Shown in pieces: positions 8,799-17,940 of a stretch of 64,000 nt of DNA. Numbering within the stretch: position 1 is the first letter of the stretch; every line of letters starts with the position of its first letter. This DNA is from Actinomadura violacea (GTDB lineage Bacteria; Actinomycetota; Actinomycetes; Streptosporangiales; Streptosporangiaceae). The notes below the pieces were generated by a model, which searched no databases, was not told the DNA's origin, and saw nothing but the letters and a program-made list of their open reading frames with translations. The stretch is from NCBI RefSeq assembly GCF_017573465.1, contig NZ_JAGEPF010000008.1, positions 248,001-312,000 on the forward strand, in the 5' to 3' direction. The translations under genes and the position numbers were made by a program.

Positions 8799-9676
8799 GA
8801 GAGGCCGAGGCGCTCGGCGCAGGCGGACAGCTCGTCCTTCGCCTCGTTCAGGTCCGTCGTCACGGTCCCGCGCAGGACGAGCCGCCCCGCGCCGAGGTCG
8901 CCGAGCCGGCCCGCCTTCTCCGGCGTGACCGCCGACAGCGAATGGCCGAGGGTCAGCTCCAGCGCGTCCGGGTCGCGGCCGTTCTTCTCCGCCTCCTCGC
9001 GCATCAGCGCGACGAGGCCGCGCAGCTCGTCGCCGGCGACGCCGAGCGGCTGGAGGCCGTCACCGTAGCGGCCCGCGCGCCGCGCGGCGGCCTTGGTGTG
9101 GCCGCCGACGTGGATCGGCACGCCGCCCTCCTGGACCGGCTTCGGGTAGCTCATCGCGCCCTTGAACCGGAAGAACTCGCCGTCGTGCGACGCGCCCTCC
9201 GGCCCCGTCTCCGCCCACAGCTTCCGCAGCACCTGGAGCTGCTCGTCGCCGCGCCGGCCGCGCGAGTCGAAGTCGGCGCCGCACGCCTCGATCTCCTCGC
9301 GCATCCAGCCCATGCCGACGACCAGCCGCAGCCGCCCGCCCGACAGCGCGTCGATCGTCGCGAGCCGCTTGGCGAGCACCACCGGATGGTGGTTCGGCAG
9401 GACGAGCACGCCCGTGGCCAGCCCGATCCGGCTCGTCCGGCCGGCGAGGTACGCGAGCAGGTCCAGCGGATCGGGGATGTCCAGGTCGTCCGCCAGCTCC
9501 ATCTTCCCCGAGCTGTCGTAGGGGTAGACGGAGGAGTAGCCGCTCGCCACCACCGCGTGCTCGACCGCGCCGACGGACTCGTAACCGCAGTCCTCGGCGT
9601 GCCGGACGTACTCGCCGATCCACGCGGGATCGGCGGTCACGCCCGCCGCGACCGGCAGCAGGACGGCGTACTTCAT
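8795..9676 (-). CDS. LLM-class (F420-dependent) oxidoreductase
   Basis: This 293-residue luciferase-like TIM barrel is recognised by YESVGAVEHAVVAS, TSRIGLATGVLVLPNHHPVV and ALSGGRLRLVVGMGWMREEI, which line the deazaflavin site in F420-dependent monooxygenases or reductases. The start is ATG 9676 preceded by GGAGA. It overlaps both neighbours by 4 bases (ATGA). A paralogous LLM + SnoaL pair is at 19848-21214, suggesting the two products act together. The substrate is unknown; the operon implies a steroid intermediate. Confidence 0.87.
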   Translation of the reverse strand: MKYAVLLPVAAGVTADPAWIGEYVRHAEDCGYESVGAVEHAVVASGYSSVYPYDSSGKMELADDLDIPDPLDLLAYLAGRTSRIGLATGVLVLPNHHPVVLAKRLATIDALSGGRLRLVVGMGWMREEIEACGADFDSRGRRGDEQLQVLRKLWAETGPEGASHDGEFFRFKGAMSYPKPVQEGGVPIHVGGHTKAAARRAGRYGDGLQPLGVAGDELRGLVALMREEAEKNGRDPDALELTLGHSLSAVTPEKAGRLGDLGAGRLVLRGTVTTDLNEAKDELSACAERLGLS

Positions 9677-11157
9677 GCATTCTCCTTCTCGAGAGCGGCG
9701 GCGGCGCGTCCGGCGCGGCGGCCGAAGAACGTGCCGTCGCCCAGGGACGTCCCGCTGACATAGCCTTCGCCGTGCATGCCCGACGCGGCGCGGCCCGCCG
9801 CGTACAGGCCCGGCACCGGGTCGCCCGAGTTGTTCAGGACCTCGCCGTCGGCGGTGGTGTGCAGCCCGCCGAGCGTGAACCCGGACGCGCCGCTCGCCGG
9901 CCCGCCGGTGCCGCCGAAGAAGCCCGCGCCCGGGTCGATCGCCGCGAACGGCGGCCGCAGCGGCCGCAGCCACTTCGGGTCCTTGTGGAAGTAGGGGTCC
10001 TCGCCGTTGGCGGCGTGCCGGTTGTAGGTCTCGACCGTCGCCTCCAGCGCGCCGGGCGGCATGCCGAGCGACTCCTCCAGCTCGGCGAGGGTCTCGGCGG
10101 CGTGCTTCGGCAGCACGCCCCACCGGTCCGCCTCGGGGACGGACTCGTACCCCTCCTCGTCGATGATCGTCCAGTAGGGGCCGGGCTGGTCGCGGACCGC
10201 GTGGACGCTCCAGTGCCCCGGATAGACGTCCTCGTTGAGGAACCGGCGGCCCATCCCGTCGACGAGCATGCCGCGGCAGACCATCGCGGGGAGCGCGGTC
10301 AGCGCGATCTCGACCACGCCCATCCGCCGGGTCGCGGCGCCGATCGCCGCGGCCATCCGGATGCCGGAGCCGTCGTCGAGGCCGTCGCTGACCTTGCCGT
10401 GCCCGAGCAGGACGGGGGCGTGGTCGGCGAGCATCTCCTCGTTGTCGACGAACCCGCCGGTGGTGAGCACCACCGCGCGGCGCGCCCGGTAGGTGACCCG
10501 CTCGCCGTACTTGCGGGCGACGAGCCCGGCGACGCGCCCGTCCGCGTCCAGGACGAGGTTGGACGCCACGGTGTCGACGTGCGTGACGGCACCCGCGGCG
10601 GTCGCCGCCGCCGACAGCTTCTCCATCAGCACCGCGCCGCCGAACCCGCTCGCGGCCGGACGATGCCCGCGCGGCACGGGGCGGGCGACCGTGTTGTACG
10701 GCCAGGAGTTCTCGCCCAGCCACATCAGCCCGTCCTCCGACATGGGCATCCACGTCGGCTGGTCGTAGAAGCTGGGGTTGAACGTGACGCCGCACTCGCG
10801 GAACCACTCGAAGTGCCCGACGCTCCCGTCGCAGTACAGCCGGATCTTCGCGGTGTCGGCGTTCGGCCCGAGCGCCTTCACCAGGTAGGCGTACATGTTG
10901 TCGGGGTCGTCGTCGAACCCGCACGCCTTCTGCACCTCGGTGCCGCCGCCGAGGTACAGCTCGCCGCCGGACTGCGCCGACGACCCGCCGGGGCCGCTCG
11001 CCCGCTCCAGCACCAGCACGTCCGCGCCGGCGCGGGCGGCCTCGTAGGCCGCCGCCGCGCCCGCGCAGCCGAACCCGACGACGAGCACGTCGCACTCGTG
11101 GTCGAACGCGCCGATCCCGTCCGCCGGGACCGGCTCGACCGAGGACCGTGAGGTCAC
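9673..11157 (-). CDS. FAD-dependent dehydrogenase, 3-ketosteroid dehydrogenase/fumarate reductase family
   Basis: The 494-residue flavoprotein has the dinucleotide motif VVGFGCAGAAAAYEAARAG (about residues 26-44), the ERASGPGGSSAQSGG FAD contact, and the closing GLYAAGRAASGMHGEGYVSG (near 450-470). The family comprises KstD, delta-4-(5-alpha) dehydrogenases and fumarate-reductase-like enzymes. It is shorter than, and clearly different from, the KstD-like protein at 15346-17043. A GTG start lies 4 bases after the hsaC stop, so it is the second gene of that operon. It may oxidise a different ring position or stereoisomer; this is inference. Confidence 0.86.
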   Translation of the reverse strand: MTSRSSVEPVPADGIGAFDHECDVLVVGFGCAGAAAAYEAARAGADVLVLERASGPGGSSAQSGGELYLGGGTEVQKACGFDDDPDNMYAYLVKALGPNADTAKIRLYCDGSVGHFEWFRECGVTFNPSFYDQPTWMPMSEDGLMWLGENSWPYNTVARPVPRGHRPAASGFGGAVLMEKLSAAATAAGAVTHVDTVASNLVLDADGRVAGLVARKYGERVTYRARRAVVLTTGGFVDNEEMLADHAPVLLGHGKVSDGLDDGSGIRMAAAIGAATRRMGVVEIALTALPAMVCRGMLVDGMGRRFLNEDVYPGHWSVHAVRDQPGPYWTIIDEEGYESVPEADRWGVLPKHAAETLAELEESLGMPPGALEATVETYNRHAANGEDPYFHKDPKWLRPLRPPFAAIDPGAGFFGGTGGPASGASGFTLGGLHTTADGEVLNNSGDPVPGLYAAGRAASGMHGEGYVSGTSLGDGTFFGRRAGRAAAALEKENA

Positions 11158-11161
11158 CGGC

Positions 11162-12067
11162 TCACTTCCCCGGCGGGACGAAGGCGGCCAGCGGCTCGGA
11201 CCCGGACCAGTCGTGGCCCCAGTAGCTGTCCTTGGTGATCTCTTCGGCGGTGTAGTAGGTCTCGTCGACGAGCATGCCCTCGCAGCCGTACTCGATGTCC
11301 CAGCCGCCGGGGGCGCGCACGTAGAACGACACCATCTTGTCGTTGGTGTGCCGGCCGAGCGTGGAGGAGATCGAGAAGCCGCGCTCCTTGACCGCGTCGA
11401 GCGCGATGCCGACGGCGTCCAGGGAGTCGACCTCGACCATCAGGTGCACCAGGCCGGGCGCGCCGTCGTGCGGGGCGGGGCAGATCGCGGCGCTGTGGTG
11501 GCGCTGGTTGACGCCCATGAAGCGGATGCGGACGGGGCCGCCGACCTTCATCGCGCCGCGCGGCAGGAAGCCGAGCACCTCGTTGTAGAACGTGACGGTC
11601 TCGGCGAAGTTCGGGGTGGGCAGCACCACGTGGCCCATGCCCATCGCGCCGGTGACGAACTTCTGCGCGAACTTCGTCCGCAGCGGGCTGTGGTCCAGGA
11701 CCGGGCCGAAGAACACCTCGACGGGGGTGCCGCCGGGGTCGGTGAACGCGATGGCCTCCTCGGCGTCGCGCGCGGTCGCCTCCTCCGCGGTCAGCACCGC
11801 CACGGCGGTGCCGGACTTCTCGACGGCCTCGCGGACGGCGGCGAGCGCGTACTGGTCGCGGACCTCCCAGCCGACGGCCAGCACCTTGTCGCTGTCGCCG
11901 GGCACCAGCTGCAGCCGGGACCGGCGCTCGTCCATGCGCAGGTAGAGGCCGTCGGGGTCGGGGCCTTCGCCCTCGGCGAAGCCGAGCCCCTCCAGGGCGA
12001 ACTCGCGCCAGCGGTCGATGTGCTGGGTCTGGACCTTCAGATAGCCCAGCCCTCGGATGTGCGTCAC
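11162..12067 (-). CDS. hsaC: Extradiol ring-cleavage dioxygenase, HsaC/BphC type
   Basis: The 301-residue type I extradiol dioxygenase should cleave the catechol ring of 3,4-dihydroxy-9,10-seconandrostatriene-9,17-dione (3,4-DHSA). The two VOC half-domains are visible. The iron ligands of the C-terminal half are His146 (MGHVVL), His208 (LVHLMVEV) and Glu259 (DIEYG), with catalytic-site His241 (RHTNDKMVSFY). Length and motifs match HsaC of mycobacteria (about 300 residues), although BphC-type biphenyl enzymes are close relatives. The start is GTG 12067 (MTHIRGLGYL). It leads a five-gene operon and faces an SDR gene across an operator-bearing region. Confidence 0.88.
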   Translation of the reverse strand: MTHIRGLGYLKVQTQHIDRWREFALEGLGFAEGEGPDPDGLYLRMDERRSRLQLVPGDSDKVLAVGWEVRDQYALAAVREAVEKSGTAVAVLTAEEATARDAEEAIAFTDPGGTPVEVFFGPVLDHSPLRTKFAQKFVTGAMGMGHVVLPTPNFAETVTFYNEVLGFLPRGAMKVGGPVRIRFMGVNQRHHSAAICPAPHDGAPGLVHLMVEVDSLDAVGIALDAVKERGFSISSTLGRHTNDKMVSFYVRAPGGWDIEYGCEGMLVDETYYTAEEITKDSYWGHDWSGSEPLAAFVPPGK

Positions 12068-12167
12068 TGTCCTCGGTCCCTTCGGTGGTCGGCCCGTGCG
12101 GCGGCGCGGCCGGCGCGGCGCCCGTTTCCGTCAACCTGCCAAATCCGGTGCCGCGCCGCGGAGACCT

Positions 12168-12182
12168 TCCCGCTCAGTGAGA
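12168..12182. promoter_or_regulatory. Candidate IclR operator, site B
   Basis: The sequence TCCCGCTCAGTGAGA lies between divergent hsaC (start 12067) and the SDR (start 12224). It matches the consensus TCCCRCTCAGYGGGA at 14 of 15 positions. The same gap contains GTTTCCGTCA (12124-12133), whose reverse complement TGACGGAAAC also occurs at 1867-1876 before the importer operon. Confidence 0.55.
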
Positions 12183-12223
12183 GTCTTTCGGCGCCGGTCC
12201 GCCGCCCCTGCTTCGTTGGGCGC

Positions 12224-13060
12224 ATGACGGAGACGAGGCAGGTGGCGGTGGTGACCGGGGCGAGCCGCGGGATCGGGCGGCGGGTGGCGCTGGCGCTCGC
12301 CGCCGCCGGGTACGACGTGGCGTTCACGGCGCGGACCGTCGAGGAGGGGCAGGGGCGGATACCGCCGCGCTACGGCGACGCCGGCGCGATCCCGGTGCCG
12401 GGCAGCCTGGCGCGGACGCGGGCGGAGATCGAGGCGCTCGGCGCGCGGGCGCTGCCCGTCCGGATGGACCTGCTCGACCGGGCGAGCGTGACGGCCGCCG
12501 CCGCGGCGGTGCTGGACGCGTGGGGCCGGGTGGACGTGCTGGTCAACAACGCGGTCGCACATCTCGCGGGCACCCACGAGCGGTTCCTCGACCTGGACGT
12601 GGACGTCGCGGAGCGCGTCATGGCCGGCAACTACCTGAACCAGATCGCGCTGATCCAGGCGGTGCTTCCGGCGATGCTGGACCAAGGCGGCGGGACGATC
12701 GTGAACCTGTGCTCGGGGTCGGCGACCAGCGACCCGCCGGGACCGCCCGGCGAGGGCGGCTGGGGCGTGGCGTACGCGGCGTCGAAAGCGGCGTTCGGCC
12801 GGCTCGCGGGCGCGGTCAACGCCGAGTACCGCGGCCGGGGGATCCGCGCGTTCAACCTCGACCCCGGGTTCGTGGTCACCGAGGCGGGCGCGGCGCGCGG
12901 CGGCCTCGGCACGCTGCAGGACGAGGGGTTCGAGGCGACGCCGGAGGAGGCGCCCGCCGCCGCCGTCGCCTGGCTCGTCGCCTCACCGGACGCCGACGCG
13001 TTCCTAGGCCGGGTGATCTGGACGCCGAAGCTCGTCGCCGACCGCGCCCTCCTCCGTTGA
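12224..13060 (+). CDS. Short-chain dehydrogenase/reductase
   Basis: The 278-residue classical SDR has TGASRGIG (residues 11-18), NNAV in place of NNAG, Ser164/Ser166, and an intact YAASK (Tyr184, Lys188). The loop EEGQGRIPPRYGDAGAIPVPG after beta-2 is longer than usual and is seen in multifunctional-enzyme-2-like and hydroxysteroid SDRs. It is transcribed alone, divergently from hsaC. It ends within copy 2 of the palindromic repeat, which supplies its last codons CGT-TGA. Confidence 0.88.
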   Translation: MTETRQVAVVTGASRGIGRRVALALAAAGYDVAFTARTVEEGQGRIPPRYGDAGAIPVPGSLARTRAEIEALGARALPVRMDLLDRASVTAAAAAVLDAWGRVDVLVNNAVAHLAGTHERFLDLDVDVAERVMAGNYLNQIALIQAVLPAMLDQGGGTIVNLCSGSATSDPPGPPGEGGWGVAYAASKAAFGRLAGAVNAEYRGRGIRAFNLDPGFVVTEAGAARGGLGTLQDEGFEATPEEAPAAAVAWLVASPDADAFLGRVIWTPKLVADRALLR

Positions 13061-13118
13061 GTTGCGGCGTGTCGTCCTTAAGACGGCCTCCATAAGGCCG
13101 ACACGCCGCAAGTCGACG
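13055..13118. repeat. Dispersed palindrome, copy 2 (bidirectional terminator candidate)
   Basis: Arms at 13062-13080 and 13093-13111 pair over 19 positions with one mismatch (left GTCC, right complement GGCC), around a 12-base loop. Outer bases extend the symmetry to 13055-13118. It lies between the convergent SDR and hsaA genes. The TGA at 13058-13060 is the SDR stop codon; the hsaA stop begins one base past the right end. Confidence 0.88.
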
Positions 13119-14303
13119 TCAGATCATCGAGCGCATCGGGCCCTGCGGGGGCTCGATGTCCAGGTCGGTCAGCGCGGACACGTGGTACACCGAGCCGGGC
13201 ACGTGGATGGCGTGCGCGAGGCCGACGTGCGCGTCCCGCCAGAACCGCTGGATCGGGTTGTCCAGCCGCATCGCGTTGCCGCCGGAGCGCACCACGATCT
13301 CGTTCATCGCGTGCGCGGCGCGCCACGCGGCGCGGACCTGGGTGCGGCGGCCCGCCGCCCGGTCGGCGAAGCTGATCTCCTCGCCCGCCGCGGTCCGGTC
13401 GTACATCCGCGAGCAGTTGTCCAGCAGCGCGGTCCGGGACGCCTTGATCTCCTCGGCGGCCTCGCTGATCGCGTACAGCACGTACGGGTCGTCCTTGATC
13501 CGGGTGCCGGTGATCTGGACGCGGTTGCGCTGGTAGGCGAGGTGGTGGGCGAGCGCGCCCTCGGCGATGCCGATCACCGCGGCGGTGATGCCGAGCGGGA
13601 ACACGCAGGAGAACGGCATCAGGTAGGACGGGTTGGTCAGCCCCGCCTCGCGCGGCGCCGAGCCGTCCACGACCTTGTCGTACCAGAGCGTCCGGTAGGA
13701 CGGGACGAACGCGTCCTTGACGATGATGTCCTTGCTGCCGGTGCCCTTGAGGCCGGCGACCTCCCAGGAGTCCTGGACGATCTCGTAGTCCGAGCGCGGC
13801 AGGATCAGGTGCAGCGACTTGGGCGGCTGCGCCATCTTGCCGTCCTCGTCGCCGAGCATCCCGCCGAGGAAGATCCAGTCGCAGTGGTCGGTGCCGGAGG
13901 AGAACTGCCAGCGGCCGTTGAAGATGTAGCCGCCGTCGACGGGCCGGGCGATGCCCATCGGCGCGTACGGGGAGGCGATCCAGGTGTCGGGGTCCTGGCC
14001 CCAGATCTCCTCCTGCACCTTCGGGTCGGCGTAGGCCATCTCCCACGGGTGGACGCCGACGATCCCGGCGACCCAGCCGGTCGAGCCGTCGAGGGAGGCG
14101 ATCCCCATCACCGTCTCGGCGAACTCGCGGGGGTGCACCTCGAGCCCGCCGTGCGCGCGGGGCTGCAGCTGGCGGATCACACCGGCGTCGCGCAGCGCCT
14201 TGGCGGCCTGGTCGTCGAGCCGGCCGAGCGACTCGTTCGACGGGCCGAGCGCGCGGATCTCCTCCGCCCGCTCCATGATCGCGTCGAGCACGGGGTTCGT
14301 CAT
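13119..14303 (-). CDS. hsaA: 3-HSA monooxygenase oxygenase subunit, HsaA
   Basis: The 394-residue acyl-CoA-dehydrogenase-fold flavin monooxygenase should hydroxylate 3-HSA to the catechol 3,4-DHSA using reduced flavin from HsaB. Characteristic stretches are LQPRAHGGLEVHPREFAETV, GRWQFSSGTDHCDWIFLGG and FWRDAHVGLAHAIH. The length equals that known for HsaA, and it lacks the acyl-CoA dehydrogenase catalytic glutamate pattern, so a beta-oxidation role is unlikely. The start at ATG 14303 is 20 bases after the kshB-like stop. It is the last gene of the hsaD operon. Confidence 0.9.
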   Translation of the reverse strand: MTNPVLDAIMERAEEIRALGPSNESLGRLDDQAAKALRDAGVIRQLQPRAHGGLEVHPREFAETVMGIASLDGSTGWVAGIVGVHPWEMAYADPKVQEEIWGQDPDTWIASPYAPMGIARPVDGGYIFNGRWQFSSGTDHCDWIFLGGMLGDEDGKMAQPPKSLHLILPRSDYEIVQDSWEVAGLKGTGSKDIIVKDAFVPSYRTLWYDKVVDGSAPREAGLTNPSYLMPFSCVFPLGITAAVIGIAEGALAHHLAYQRNRVQITGTRIKDDPYVLYAISEAAEEIKASRTALLDNCSRMYDRTAAGEEISFADRAAGRRTQVRAAWRAAHAMNEIVVRSGGNAMRLDNPIQRFWRDAHVGLAHAIHVPGSVYHVSALTDLDIEPPQGPMRSMI

Positions 14304-14323
14304 CAAGTCCTCCGATGTGTCCG

Positions 14324-15349
14324 TCAGCCGTCGTAGCTGATCCTGAGCCGGTCGCTGACCGGCCTCGCCTGGCAGGCGAGGATGAGGCCGTCGGCGAGAT
14401 CCTGCTCGTCGAGGACCGAGTTGGCGTCGAGCGCGACCTCCCCTTCCAGCGCCACGCAGGCGCAGGCGGAGCAGTTGCCCTCCCGGCAGGAGAACGGGGC
14501 GTCGACGCCGGCGCGCAGCAGCGCGTCGAGCAGCAGCTGCGACTTCGGCCACGGCACCGTCTGCGTCTCGCCGTCGATCTCGACCTCGATCTCGGCGACG
14601 CCGGCCTCGTCGGCCTCGGTCGGCGGGTCGGCGTCCGGTTCCTCGAACGGGTCGCCGGTGAGCGAGAAGAACCGTTCGACGTTCACCCGCAGGCCGAGGC
14701 CGGTCAGCGCCGCCTCCGCCATGTCCATGAACAGGCCGGGTCCGCACACGAACGCCTCGCGGCCGGTGAAGTGCCGGGCGAGCGAGTGGAACGCGGCGGG
14801 CGTCGGCAGGCCCTGCACCGACTCCAGCCAGTGCACGACCGTGAGCCGCTCGCCGTGCTCCTCGGTGAGGGCGCGCAGCTCCCCGGCGAAGATCACCGAG
14901 CGTTCGTCGCGGTTGGCGTACAGCAGCGTGACGGTGCCGGTGCCGCCCGCGAGGACGGACTTGAGGATCGACATCACCGGGGTGATGCCGCTGCCGCCCG
15001 CGACGAGCAGCAGGTCCCCGTCGAGGGAGTGCGGGGTGAACGTGCCGGCGGGCCGCAGCACCTCCAGCACGTCGCCCGCGGCGACGTTGTCGCAGATCCA
15101 GTTGGACCCGATCCCCTCGGCGACCCGCTTCACCGTCACCTTGAGCCGCTCGTCGCAGACGGGCGAGCTGCACAGCGAGTACGAGCGCGCGACCCAGCCG
15201 TCGCCGGCGGGCACCCGGACCGTGAGGAACTGGCCGGGCCGGTACTGGAACCGACCCTCCTCGCCCTCCGCGGGTTCCAGGACGAGCGAGTTCGCGTCGG
15301 GCGTCTCCCGGACGACCTCGACGACGCGCGCCTTGAGCGATGCGGTCAT
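14324..15349 (-). CDS. kshB: Ferredoxin-NADP reductase, KshB-like
   Basis: The 341-residue electron-transfer reductase has an FAD domain (RSYSLCSSP), an NAD(P) domain (LLLVAGGSGITPVMSIL) and a C-terminal plant-type [2Fe-2S] domain with Cys288, Cys293, Cys296 and Cys326. This layout matches KshB, the reductase of 3-ketosteroid 9-alpha-hydroxylase. The Rieske oxygenase KshA is not in the window, so it must come from elsewhere or the reductase serves another oxygenase. Starts and stops overlap (ATGA) with the kstD-like gene. Confidence 0.85.
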   Translation of the reverse strand: MTASLKARVVEVVRETPDANSLVLEPAEGEEGRFQYRPGQFLTVRVPAGDGWVARSYSLCSSPVCDERLKVTVKRVAEGIGSNWICDNVAAGDVLEVLRPAGTFTPHSLDGDLLLVAGGSGITPVMSILKSVLAGGTGTVTLLYANRDERSVIFAGELRALTEEHGERLTVVHWLESVQGLPTPAAFHSLARHFTGREAFVCGPGLFMDMAEAALTGLGLRVNVERFFSLTGDPFEEPDADPPTEADEAGVAEIEVEIDGETQTVPWPKSQLLLDALLRAGVDAPFSCREGNCSACACVALEGEVALDANSVLDEQDLADGLILACQARPVSDRLRISYDG

Positions 15350-17043
15350 GCCCGTCCCGACGCCTTCTCTCCGCCCGCCGCGATGAGGCCGGCGGCGTGC
15401 CGCGCCGCGATGTAGCCGAACACGATGGACGGGCCGATGGTCGCGCCGGGCCCGGCGTACTCGTTGCCCATCACCGACGACGACGAGTTGCCCGTGACGT
15501 AGAGCCCGTCGATCACCGAGCCGTCCTCGCGCAGCACGCGGGCGTGCTCGTCGCAGACGAGGCCGCCCTTGGTGCCGAGGTCGCCGACCTCCAGCCGGAA
15601 CGCGTGGTACGGCGCGGTCTCCAGCGGGTCGAGGTTCGGGTTCTTCAGGTTCGGGTCGCCGTAGTAGTGGTCGTAGGCGGAGTCGCCGCGGCCGAAGTCG
15701 GGGTCCTTGCCGTCGCGGGCGTAGCCGTTGAAGGTGCGGACGGTCTCCTCCAGCGCGTCCGCGGGGACGCCGATCTTCTCGGCCAGCTCCTTGAGGGAGT
15801 CGGCCTTGAAGGCGATGCCCTTGTCGTAGAACGCCTTCGGGATGGGCGCGCCGGGCAGGATCTGCGCGAACGGGTAGCGCGCGCGGGCCTTGGCGTCCAT
15901 CACGAACCAGGCCGGGACGTGCCCGCCTTCGAGCTGGTCGTGGACGAAGTTGACGTAGGGGGCGGCCTCGTTGGTGAACCGCCTGCCCTCCGCGTTCACG
16001 ATGACCTGCCGCGGGATGGCGCGCTCGGACACCAGCGGGATCACCGCGCCGAGCGGGTGCCGGACGGCCGGCATCCACCAGGCGTCGTCCATCAGGTCGA
16101 TGGCGGCGCCGAGGCCCTCGCCGGCGCGGATGCCGTCGCCGGTGTTCTCGCGGGCGCCCATGGCGAAGTCCTCCTGGCCGCCCTTGGGCAGGTACTTGTC
16201 CCGCATGTCCTGGTTGTGGTCGAACCCGCCGGTCGCCAGCAGGACGCCCTTGGTGCCGCGGATCCGCAGCGTCTTGCCGTCGCGGGTCTGCGCGACGATC
16301 CCGATCACGCGGCCGTCGGCGTCGGTGACCAGCTCGGTCATCGCGGTCTTCAGCCACAGCGGGACGCCGGCGTCCTTCAGCGCCATGCGCAGCCGGGCGG
16401 CGAGCGCGCGCCCGCCGGTCGCCATGTGCCGGCGGCGGACCATGTTGGACGACACGCGCCACGCCGCGACCAGCGACGCGCGGCGGCCCGCCCACGTCCG
16501 CTTGGCCATCGCGAGGTCGTGGTAGTCCTTCGCGGTCACCCAGAGCCCGAGCGGGCCCTTCATGTTGTTGGGCCGCTGGTACTGCTCGTCCTCGCCGAGC
16601 TTGCGGGTGTCGAACGGCTTGGCCTCGATGGACCGGCCGAGCGGCCGCCCGCCCTCCAGCTCGGGGTGGTAGTCGGCGTAGCCCTTCGTCCAGAAGAACC
16701 TCATCCACTTGCTGCGGCAGATGAGCTCCATGGCGGCGGGGCCGTTGTCGACGTAGGCGTCGAGCCGGGCCGCGGGGACCTTGCCCTCGGTGAGCAGGTC
16801 GAGGTAGCGGCGGATCGACGCGCGGCTGTCGTCGTGCCCGCGGGCCTTGAGGGTCGGGTTGTTCGGGATCCAGATGCCGCCGCCGGACAGCGCGGTGGAC
16901 CCGCCGAACTTCTTGCCCTTCTCGATGACCAGCGCCTTCAGCCCGGCGTCGTGCGCGGTGAGCGCGGCGGCCATGCCGCCGCCGCCGCTGCCGACGATGA
17001 CCAGGTCGTATTCGCCGTCCCAGCCGGCGTCGCCGCCGCTCAC
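15346..17043 (-). CDS. kstD: 3-ketosteroid delta-1-dehydrogenase-like flavoprotein (KstD)
   Basis: The 565-residue FAD enzyme likely introduces the ring-A double bond of a 3-ketosteroid, opening ring B together with 9-alpha-hydroxylation. The FAD motif VIVGSGGGGMAAALTAHDAG is near residues 15-34, followed by EKGKKFGGSTALSGGGIWIPNN; the C-terminal GNSSSSVMGNEYAGPGATIG closes the flavin site. GTG 17043 is the start because it overlaps the hsaD stop in GTGA; longer in-frame readings run through hsaD. The family also contains KstD homologues acting on side-chain intermediates. Confidence 0.87.
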   Translation of the reverse strand: MSGGDAGWDGEYDLVIVGSGGGGMAAALTAHDAGLKALVIEKGKKFGGSTALSGGGIWIPNNPTLKARGHDDSRASIRRYLDLLTEGKVPAARLDAYVDNGPAAMELICRSKWMRFFWTKGYADYHPELEGGRPLGRSIEAKPFDTRKLGEDEQYQRPNNMKGPLGLWVTAKDYHDLAMAKRTWAGRRASLVAAWRVSSNMVRRRHMATGGRALAARLRMALKDAGVPLWLKTAMTELVTDADGRVIGIVAQTRDGKTLRIRGTKGVLLATGGFDHNQDMRDKYLPKGGQEDFAMGARENTGDGIRAGEGLGAAIDLMDDAWWMPAVRHPLGAVIPLVSERAIPRQVIVNAEGRRFTNEAAPYVNFVHDQLEGGHVPAWFVMDAKARARYPFAQILPGAPIPKAFYDKGIAFKADSLKELAEKIGVPADALEETVRTFNGYARDGKDPDFGRGDSAYDHYYGDPNLKNPNLDPLETAPYHAFRLEVGDLGTKGGLVCDEHARVLREDGSVIDGLYVTGNSSSSVMGNEYAGPGATIGPSIVFGYIAARHAAGLIAAGGEKASGRA

Positions 17044-17909
17044 GACTCGTCCTTGCGGGTCAGGAAGGCCAGCACGGCACTCTCCCAGGCCGCCTTCTGC
17101 TCGATCATCACCCAGTGCCCGCAGTTCGGGAAGATGTTGACCTGCACGTTCGGGATCGTCCGCATCGGGACGAGCATCATGTCGACGGGGCTGACCCGGT
17201 CGTCGCGCCCCCAGGTGATGAGGGTCTCGGCCTTCAGCCGGTGCAGCATCGCCCAGTAGGGCGGCTGGTCGGAGGCGGCCTGCGCCTTGAAGTTCGCGGT
17301 CATCGCGGCCGTGGAGTACATCCGGCGCGCGGCGGCGAGCGTCTCGGGGTCGGTGGCCTGCTGCCAGCGCTCCTCGATGAGCTCCTCGGTGACGACCCTC
17401 GGGTTGAAGACCATGGAGTGCAGCCACCGGATCAGCCGCTCGCGGGTCGGGTCGTCGGTGAACTCCATCAGCAGCTTGATGCCCTCGCCGGGGCCGGGGC
17501 TGAAGATGTTGCGGCCGATCCCGCCGATGGTGACCAGCCGGCGCACCCGGTCGGGGTGCGCGAGCGCCATCTGGGCGCCGACGATGCCGCCCATGGAGTT
17601 GCCGATCACGTCGACCTGCTCCAGGCCGAGCCCGTCCAGGAAGCGGACCGCGGCGCCGGACGCGGCGAGCATGGGGTGCTGGTCGGTCGGGTCGCTCACG
17701 CCGAAGCCGGGGAACTCCAGCACCAGGCAGCGGAAGTGCTCGGCGAACCGCGCGAGGTTGCCGCGGAAGTTGCGCCAGCCCGTCACGCCGGGGCCCGAGC
17801 CGTGCAGCATCAGCAGCGGCGGTCCGTCGCCGGCCTCGTGATAGCGCAGGACGCCCTGGTCCGTGGCGAGTTCGCGCAAGGTCGACTCGTAGGTCAGCTC
17901 CGTGGGCAT
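17040..17909 (-). CDS. hsaD: C-C bond hydrolase HsaD (alpha/beta hydrolase)
   Basis: The 289-residue meta-cleavage-product hydrolase should split the DSHA ring-cleavage product formed by HsaC. The catalytic triad is nucleophile Ser105 (GNSMGG), an aspartate at 236/237 (WGRDDRV) and His265 (CGHWVM). The oxyanion segment LHGSGPGVTGWRNF is typical of MCP hydrolases. It heads the hsaD-kstD-kshB-hsaA operon and faces hsaB. The promoter region carries one TetR-like dyad and two IclR-type dyads. Confidence 0.9.
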   Translation of the reverse strand: MPTELTYESTLRELATDQGVLRYHEAGDGPPLLMLHGSGPGVTGWRNFRGNLARFAEHFRCLVLEFPGFGVSDPTDQHPMLAASGAAVRFLDGLGLEQVDVIGNSMGGIVGAQMALAHPDRVRRLVTIGGIGRNIFSPGPGEGIKLLMEFTDDPTRERLIRWLHSMVFNPRVVTEELIEERWQQATDPETLAAARRMYSTAAMTANFKAQAASDQPPYWAMLHRLKAETLITWGRDDRVSPVDMMLVPMRTIPNVQVNIFPNCGHWVMIEQKAAWESAVLAFLTRKDES

Positions 17910-17940
17910 GTTCTCAGTCCTTCTGGGTGGCTTGCCGGAA

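Noticed and set aside
13119..14303. Beta-oxidation acyl-CoA dehydrogenase
   Set aside because: Length (394), sequence blocks and neighbours (hsaB, hsaC, hsaD) fit the HsaA monooxygenase branch better.
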